Part shown: positions 57,470-64,000 of the stretch, piece after piece
How the letters are laid out: each line of letters starts with the position of its first letter
How positions within the stretch are numbered: position 1 is the stretch's first letter
DNA from: Molossus alvarezi
Lineage: Eukaryota; Chordata; Mammalia; Chiroptera; Molossidae
Reading direction: 5' to 3'
NCBI GenBank assembly: GCA_037176705.1
Contig: CM073893.1
Location: 15,810,074 to 15,874,073, forward strand
Length of the DNA: 64,000 nucleotides
Made by a program: the position numbers and the translations under genes
The notes under the pieces: model-generated
Told to the model about the DNA's origin: nothing
The model's input: the letters and a program-made list of their open reading frames with translations, nothing else
Database searches by the model: none

Positions 57470-58030
57470 AGGAACTGGGGAAGAGGTAGGCAGGGGTCCC
57501 CTGCAGTTGGGCTGCTTTGAGAAGGCTTCTCTGCAGAAGATCCTGACATAGTGTAAGACAGATGGGTGGAAACATTGTTAAACACTCATTGTTTAAAATA
57601 ACACATTGACCAAAATGGTGAATTGGTAAAAGTGAATCATCACCCTCTTTTCCCCTAGACATTGATCATTTTATTTTGCTAGAGGAACAATTCAGCAATA
57701 TTTTTATGTGTCAAGCATTTCTCATTTTTTTAGAATATTGAAGATTTTTAATAGTTTTTAAAATTGTTTTTATATTTTTTCCATGTTACTTTTAGGCATA
57801 TTGATGACTTTTAATTGCTAGTCAATGGTTTCATGAATTCTTAAAATTTTGCATTTAGCTGTTAGTGAATTCTCCATCTGAAAAATAATTAAAAGCTAAT
57901 GTTTCTAATCATCAGCTCAGGTTTTTGTATCATCTATAAAACTCTTGAATGCATGTAAAAGCAATTTGGTCAATTTTTTAAATTGATGCTTAAATTGATA
58001 TTATTTTAAATTGTTAATTCATTTTTAATT
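57470..58030. other. unassigned AT-rich DNA
   Basis: Very AT-rich after 57660. No repeat body or coding signal recognised. Confidence 0.4.
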
Positions 58031-58034
58031 AATG

Positions 58035-58145
58035 GGGTGACAGTTGTCCTAGTTTGCCTGGGACTAAGGGGTTTCCTGGAACAAGGGACTTTCAGTGCTA
58101 AAACTGGGGGAGCCCTGGGCGAACTGAGGGTAGTCACTCTACGCA
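58035..58145. mobile_element. Palindromic DNA-transposon fossil
   Basis: Ends are mutually inverted: cctagtttgcctgggactaagg against gggagccctgggcgaactgagg, around a central gggactttcagtgctaaaactgggg. This matches a short eutherian MITE with inverted ends. Family name not certain. Confidence 0.5.
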
Positions 58146-58199
58146 GTGATGCCTGCAGGACAGACGTGGCCAGCTCTGCCCAAAGCACCCACACTTTCC

Positions 58200-58475
58200 T
58201 TTCACAATGCCAGGAACACATTTCCCAGACTCCCTTGCATCCAGGTGTAGTCACGTCTCATCAATGGCTGCAATGTGAGCAGAAGTAATTGGGGAGCCGT
58301 TGCTTCTCTATCTTGTTCTCTTGTAATACCTGGGTGCTGACACCCGAGGCCACCTTGGAAATGCCAGGCATTAAAGATGGCAGAGCCACTGTCAACCTGG
58401 GTTAATGATTCACTGCCTGTGGCCCAAACTCCTGCCTCCCTCTTTGCCACCACTGCCATGGAGCTTTCTGCAAGG
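58200..58475 (+). repeat. Ancient interspersed repeat, family uncertain
   Basis: Text acatttcccagactcccttgc, then gtgtagtcacgtctcatcaatgg, gagcagaagtaattgg and gatggcagagccactgtc, follows a common mammalian repeat layout. I could not assign it to a named family. Confidence 0.4.
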
Positions 58476-58554
58476 AGGACGCGTGTTTCTACTGGGTAAA
58501 GCAGTGAGGTGTCAGGTTCCAGCAGATGGTGCTGTCATATCCAACCTTTTAAGC

Positions 58555-58555
58555 C

Positions 58556-58593
<38 letters not shown>
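58555..58593 (+). repeat. (TA)n(CA)n microsatellite
   Basis: About twelve TA units followed by about eight CA units, an abrupt switch between two dinucleotide repeats. Confidence 0.95.
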
Positions 58594-58599
58594 TATTTG

Positions 58600-60115
58600 A
58601 TTGTATATTCTTTTTTAAATTAAGAGGCCAGGGAGTTTTATTATAAAATTTTTAAAAAAAGTTTCATGATAAACTGTAGTTTCCATCTGATAGAGCTGTT
58701 GCTGTCAGATTTGAAGACTGAACCTCCTCCACGTAGAATCAGGCTTGGCTGAAATGTGGGCAGAGCATTTAGGATAAGAGTGGAGGGCATGTCATTGAGG
58801 GCAGGCCCGCTGGCGGGTTTCTCGTCTGAGAGGGGTGGGGTGGAGGAAGAATACGCGACCCTCTAGCACAGTATTAGCCCTCACCTAGGCTCTTGAAAGC
58901 CGCACGTGAGCTGCATCTTGACTCCAACTCTAGGATTTCTCCGGAGAGCTGAGCAGAGCGGCAGACCTGTAAATACTGAGGCATCGGCAGTGCTTTTGCC
59001 AATAGAATTTCACTTAGATGTTTTAAAATCTGAGAATAATAGTGCTTACTTTTATGAATTAGATGAGACAATGTACTTTAAAATACCTCACAATACCTGA
59101 TGCTTAGATGTCCTGTAAGTTTTATTTTCCTTCTTTCTTCGCAAAAATAGAAATAGCATTAATAATCCCCTTTGACTCACATGATTGAAATGTTCTGGAT
59201 GGTGTATCAGTCTGAATCTGAGAAGCAGATGCTCAGAGGAGACTGGAGGTGCAGGAGGTTCACTGGGGAAGTATCCGTGAAGAATAAAGGGGAGAAGGAG
59301 CAGGAGGGGGGGGCGAGCCGTCTGCCTGTGATGCTGGTATGACACACGGGAGAGGAGACGGAGGGAGAAACGGTTGGGTGGGTAGGGCTCGAGAGTTTGG
59401 TCAGCTCTGAGAAAGTCTTGGCCAGCCGACGGTGAGCCCCAGAGCAAAGGTTGCCCATAGAGGTCCTGCCTGGGGAGGAGGGCGCGGCCAGGCTTTTCCC
59501 GGGAGCAGCCCAGGGGAGAGTGGCCTCCTAGGAGCTGCTTTGCATCCTAAAGGTACAGCAGCTGGCAGACAACTACATTGCCTGCAGCGGTTGCTCTATG
59601 GAAGGGAGAATCAAGTGGCACATTATCATAGTTGCCAGGTATACAGAGGGCAATTTTTCAAATGCACAGAAAATACCCAAGACAAAACAAAATAATGTCT
59701 ATTAAGGGTTTCTCATAGATTTCAGGTTATAGCTAAAACCAAACCTTCAATAGCTGAACAGAACAAAGTCCTGCTAGGAAAGATTAGATTTTGCATATTA
59801 GCCAGTAGGTGTTCATGCCAAGTCCTACAGATAAGACTGTAAATTATGTCACTATGTGGAAATTCTGTCACTGAGAGAATTAAATCCTATCATTAATGCT
59901 CTGCTTTTATGATATGAGATGAGAAGCTCACTGAAGCCTCGGGCATGCTGGGAGAGTGGTAGCACTTGACAATTAGCAGACTGAGACCTATTTTTTTTTT
60001 CCATGCCCTGAAGAGAAAAGGTTAAAAAGAGAACTGGTGGGGGAGTTAGAAGCTTAGATGTTGTTTCCAGTGTTTTCACTGGTTTAATTTACTCACCTGA
60101 TATGGATGCCAGAGC
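58600..60115. other. unassigned DNA
   Basis: A weak MIR-like 3' piece may lie at 59020-59105 (ataatagtgcttacttttatg, gagacaatgtac). An octa-G run follows ggagcaggag at about 59308-59314. No exon recognised. Confidence 0.4.
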
Positions 60116-60373
60116 CTTTATTTATTTATTTATTATTTATTTTTAAAATTAATTATTGTTACAGATGTTTCTCCTTTTCCCCCCACTGATTCCCTCCTCC
60201 TCCTCCCTCCTTTCCCTGTCCCCAGTTTGTTGTTCATGTCCCCTGTTCATGCATACATGCATGTAAGTTCTGTGGTTTATCTCTCCCCCACCACTCCCTC
60301 TTCTGGGGATTGTCAGTCTGTACCCCACTTCCACGTCTCTGAGACTACCCCATTCCTCAGACTGTTATGTTCA

Positions 60374-61036
60374 TTATATTCCACAAATAAGTGAGATCAT
60401 GTGATATTTGTCTTTCTCTGTTTGGCTTGTTTCACTTAGGATAATACTTTCATGGTCCCTCCATGTCGTCTCAAAGGATAAGAGATCTTTCTTTCTTATA
60501 GCTGTGTAGTACTCCATTGTGTATATGTACCACCGCTTTTTTATCCATTCGTCTACTGATGGACACTTGGGCTGTTTCCAGATCTTAGCTATTGTAAATA
60601 GTGCTGCTACAAACATGGGGGTACATATATTCTTTCTGATTGGTGTTTCAGGATTTTTAGGGTATATTCCTAGAAGTGGGATCACTGGGTCAAATGGAAG
60701 TTCAATTTTTAATTTTTTGAGGTAACACCATATTGTTGTCCATAGTGGCTGCACCAGTCTGCATTCCTACCAGCAGTGTATTAGAGTCCCCTTTTCTCCA
60801 TATCCTAGCCAACACTTGTTGTTTGATGATTTGTTGATGGCAGCCATTCTGACAGGTGTGAGGTGATACCTCATTGTTGTTTTAATTTGCATCTCTCTGA
60901 TGATTAGTGATGCTGAGCATTTCTTCATATGTCTCTTAGGCACTTGTATGTCCTGTTTGGAGAGGTGTCTATTTAGTTCCTCTGCCCATTTTTTAATTGG
61001 GTTCTTTGTCTTCCTTTTGTGGAGTTGTATGAGCAC
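60374..61036 (-). pseudogene. L1 ORF2 C-terminus in the deleted L1
   Basis: Two open parts. 60767-61036 includes [21 protein letters not shown] and the Cys-rich start [15 protein letters not shown], where the second Cys is Tyr. 60374-60754 includes [22 protein letters not shown] and the terminal WYIYTMEYYTAIRKKDLLSF. A break between them loses the frame. No endonuclease or reverse transcriptase is encoded. Confidence 0.85.
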
Positions 61037-61125
61037 TCTCTATATATTGGAAATTAACCCCTTATCTGATATATCATTGGCAATTATGCTCTCCCATACA
61101 GTGGGTAGCCTGTTTTGATGATTGT

Positions 61126-61440
61126 ATTTTTTCCTACCCTGTCTTCTAATTCGCTGATCCGGTCCTCAGCTTCCTCTACTCTGCTCTTTAGACCTTCCAA
61201 TGTGTTCTTTATTTGTGATATGTCACTCTTGATCTCTTTCTGGTGGTTTTTAATTTTGAATTGGTTTATTTTCAGCATCTTTATGTCCTTACTCATGCTG
61301 TTGAGCTTCCTCAAGATCATGGCTCTGAATTCTAGCTCTGTTAACATGTCTAACTGCTCCACATTGATATCATCTTCAGTAGAGGTCTCTTGTTCTTTCC
61401 TTTGGCTTTTGTTTCTGTGTTTCACCATTTTGGCTATCAC
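61126..61440 (-). pseudogene. L1 ORF1 N-terminal coiled-coil fragment
   Basis: Reads MIAKMVKHRNKSQRKEQETS and LTELEFRAMILRKLNSMSKD. Then comes a heptad-rich stretch (IKNTLEGLKSRVEEAEDRIS) typical of the ORF1p trimerising coiled coil. After ELEDRVGKNTI the deletion joint switches to ORF2-derived sequence and the frame ends 11 codons later. The RNA-binding domains are missing, so at most a coiled-coil peptide could be encoded. Confidence 0.85.
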
Positions 61441-62234
61441 AGTGGGCTTTGGAGCCTGCCAAGTTTTCCCTGTGGGTATTGGTGTTCTGCTGTTTGTGGC
61501 TACCTCTCCTGGGTTTACATGAGCAAGGGAGGACCCATGTTAAACACCACTGTCAAGTCTTACTTTCCTGGTTAGAGTTGCTCGCCCAGGAATGGTACTG
61601 TTATCCTCTAGCTATTTGCCTGGAGGCTAGCAGTCCAGGTTACTTGAAGAGTTTTAGGTTGTCAGTTGATTAAAAAACTCCCTCAGGTGCTCAGCATAAG
61701 GGGATTTCCCAAGGGTGGGGCAGATGCTGGTTGTTAATGAGCCTCAATTTGTATTTCAGTGGCCCACAGGGTGGGGTTGAATCTCTGATGGAGGGGCTGC
61801 TGCCTCTCCCCAGAGCCCTGGAAAGGAACAATATGGCCACCGTCCTGCGTGGCAGCAACTCAGCAAAAGCTCTGAGCGCCCTCCAAATCTTGAGTGTCCC
61901 ACACAGTTCCAGTCCAGTCTGCCCTCCCTCTTCCGGAGCCCAAGGTGAGTGGCTGTGGCTATTTTAGCCTCTGTCCTGGCTCTGTGCTGTGGGGCCGCCT
62001 GGGAGTGTAACCCAAGGCCTCTGCGGAGCTGCTGACCGTGGGCTCCCAGCCCCCGTCTCGGGCCTTTGCAAGCCTACCAGGATCGAGTTAGTGTTCCTGG
62101 TTATATGGTCCTCGCAAGCTGCTTTTCTGTTGCTTTTTCTTGTTGATTTGTCTGTGTTATAGTTGTAATTCCAGTTTGGTCCTGGGAGACAGTCTGTGTA
62201 GCTTCCATTCGCTCCGCTGCCATTTTGGAAAAAT

Positions 62235-62640
62235 CAAGAAAACTCAACTTCGAATTTTAAATTGAGCATGCATCCCATGTGTGCATCCAAGTTTTTTGGG
62301 TTCTGAAACTTCCATAATTTGGGGGACTTTTTTATTTTAAAAAAGGATAGAAAACATTGAAGATATTAGGTACTTAGAATGAGGTAAGAAATTGCAACAA
62401 ACTACAAATAGCACAAATATATGATGAATAACACAAAAAACCCGCAAAATCCAGAAAAAAAACCTAACATTTTATGGACACGAGTACCCGATACACCTTT
62501 ATAATACTTTTTCCCTGCGGTTTTTGGTTGTATACTTTTTGTTCTCTTCTTATAACAATCATTTTATAACATCATATAAAATAAGATTGTTTTATAGAGA
62601 GACTAGAAAGATACCTCGAACTTTCTTCTGGCAGAATTGA
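62235..62640. other. unassigned AT-rich DNA
   Basis: No repeat or gene recognised. Confidence 0.4.
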
Positions 62641-62649
62641 TAAATATTT

Positions 62650-62770
62650 CCCCCAGTTTTATTGAGATACAATTTGCATATAAGATAAATATATGAATTG
62701 GTAGTTGGGATGTATGAAACATGACTTCACGTACTCAAGTACAAAGTCTTGTGTTATTGCTATAGGTTTG
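62650..62770 (-). repeat. L1 3' UTR fragment, weak
   Basis: cccagttttattgagatac, then aatttgcatataagataaat, resembles the start of an old L1 3' UTR in reverse, as at 364. Only about 120 bp is recognisable. Confidence 0.45.
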
Positions 62771-62901
62771 TGTGTCATGGACACAGCATTCTGATATATT
62801 CTATTTTATGTAATTCTTATAGTAAACAATAATGTGTGGTATGCTTATAATTATATGTATTGTATTATTGAGTATATTCCTAACAAGAGAGAACTTGTAT
62901 T

Positions 62902-63157
62902 ATTTTTTTAAATCCTCACCGAGGATATTTTTCTATTTATCTTCAGATAGAGTAGAAGGAGGAGAAAGAGGAGGAGAGTGAGAAAAAGGAAGAAACATTG
63001 ATGTGAGAGAGACACATCGATTGGTTGCCTCCTGCACAACCCCGACTGGGGCCAGGGACCGAACCGCAACCGAGGTACATGCCCTTGATCAAAATTGAAC
63101 TCACAAGTCTTTTGTCTTCAGGCTGACGCTCTGACCACTGGACCAAACCAGCCAGGT
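62902..63157 (-). mobile_element. Ves-type SINE, GAGGATAAA-tail class
   Basis: Tail aaatcctcaccgaggata, GA tract, acattgatgtg and catcgattgg blocks, and head gaccaaaccagccaggt. Perfect 15 bp duplication gagagaacttgtatt at 62887-62901 and 63158-63172. Confidence 0.96.
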
Positions 63158-63174
63158 GAGAGAACTTGTATTTT

Positions 63175-64000
63175 GACTAGGCATCTATGAGAACTGAATT
63201 CTCTGCTCACATTTTTATATGCCTGGGGATTGGAAGGATTTTCCCCAGACAAGCTTATGATCTATTTCACACCTTGTTTCTCCCCAACCTGTCAGGTACC
63301 AGAGGACCTGTTCTGATGACAGCATAACCTCTGGCTCATGGGCTGATGGGGGCCTTCTTGGAAGCCAGTCTTAGCACTGTGACACCAACCATAACTTAAC
63401 TACACATGGAGGAGACTGTAAAACAGCCCAAAAGTATATCCCATGAGACCCAAATGAAATGCATCCCCAGCTTAACTCCCCCTCAGTGGTATCCCCAAAA
63501 TGCTTATAGTCCCTCTAGTCACCCAATGAGGAGAATGAATGAAGGGAAATTGCAGTTGAAAGAGACATCAGTGTTAGTAACTTGCGATTAAAATATCTTA
63601 CTTTTGTGAATATACCTAAGTATCTATCATGTGAATATGTTTCCAGGAAAGGGCCTGTGCAGGTGAGGGGCCCTTCACAGTAAACCCACCTCTGGCAAGA
63701 GCTGAAAGGAAGTTGCTCTGTCAAGGGGGAGATGCTTGTATTTTGAAGTAAGACTAAAATCTCATACATGAAATATGCAGGATATTCTCTCATCCTATGA
63801 AGTATTTCTGAAAACCTGCTGGAAAGAAAGTTGACTATGAGGAAATTAAATAGTAGGTTTATGAGATCTATGGTCAGAGGATGTGTTCTGATTTTAAAGG
63901 GCTCAAAAATAATAAAATCCCGAATCCAACATTGTGGTGAGCAGGACAAGAGTGAAGGTGAGAGTGTGAGTGGGTGAGCATATGTGTGAGTGTGTGTGGG
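63175..64000. other. unassigned DNA ending in a (GTGTGAG)-like run
   Basis: No repeat or gene recognised up to about 63950. The last 45 bases are GT/GA-rich (gtgagagtgtgagtggg) and look like the start of a simple repeat cut by the window edge. Confidence 0.4.

Larger units (their letters stand above)
60118..62231 (-). mobile_element. Young bat L1 with a large internal deletion
   Basis: The right part (about 61126-62231) equals the L1 5' UTR plus the start of ORF1. The left part (60118 to about 61125) equals the end of ORF2 and the 3' UTR. By comparison with the copy at 22099, about 3.5 kb of element sequence (remaining ORF1 and most of ORF2) is missing between them, not counting the SINE in that copy. 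The deletion is a single clean join. Both natural ends are kept, including gttacagatgtttctcc at the 3' end and the AAAATGGCAGC-type 5' end. Target duplication was not resolved. Confidence 0.88.

Noticed and set aside
63955..64000. Telomere-like GT-rich end
   Set aside because: Units are irregular GTGTGAG/GTGAGAG, not TTAGGG. It is a simple repeat cut by the window border.

Overview
The window looks like intergenic or intronic DNA from a bat. The main evidence is 21 tRNA-derived SINEs whose heads carry an RNA polymerase III A box and B box, with either a (TC)n-then-GAGGATAAA tail or a CAATAAA tail. These match the Ves family of yangochiropteran bats. The several L1 copies share one young, non-primate 3' end. 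Old mammal-wide repeats (MIR, L2, MER5A, MLT1, HAL1-like) give the deeper eutherian background. No host protein-coding exon, structured RNA gene, CRISPR array or bacterial-type system could be supported. The longest reading frames are decayed L1 proteins or chance frames.

Layout. 364-5410: an old minus-strand L1 3' half joined to a HAL1-like ORF1 unit, itself hit by two younger L1 pieces. 5411-11300: SINEs, MIR, a hAT-type fossil and L2-like pieces in otherwise unassigned DNA. 11340-15295: a fragmented plus-strand L1 that traps a SINE, an LTR-like 645 bp insert, a 59 bp micro-L1 and a composite insert containing an exon-like segment. 15300-21600: L1-free, fairly GC-rich DNA with MIRs only. 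22099-28437: a near full-length minus-strand L1 with an intact endonuclease frame and two SINEs inside. 28449-34700: SINE, MIRs, a CpG-dense patch and microsatellites. 34735-36960: old L1 remains. 37520-40872: a 5'-truncated plus-strand L1 containing three SINEs, with a fourth abutting its tail. 41510-41875: an MLT1-like LTR. 43395-46316: a HAL1-like element lacking ORF2. 46317-60100: three old DNA-transposon copies, two more MLT1-like LTRs, MIRs, an L2, four SINEs and two CTCF-like motifs. 60118-62231: an L1 with a large internal deletion. 62902-63157: the last SINE.

The elements form one working relationship. L1 ORF2 protein (endonuclease plus reverse transcriptase) mobilises L1 itself and, in trans, the SINEs. 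This shows as A-rich tails and 8-20 bp target-site duplications. Nesting gives relative ages: MIR, L2 and HAL1-like first, then old L1s, then young L1s, and last the GAGGATAAA-tailed SINEs, two of which sit inside the youngest L1.

I did not find an undescribed functional system. The best leads are the deleted L1, the HAL1-like unit, the SINE placed on an ORF2 start codon, the micro-L1, the exon-like insert, the CpG patch and the CTCF-like motifs. All coordinates come from reading the sequence by eye. Family names were assigned from remembered consensus features, not from a database search.
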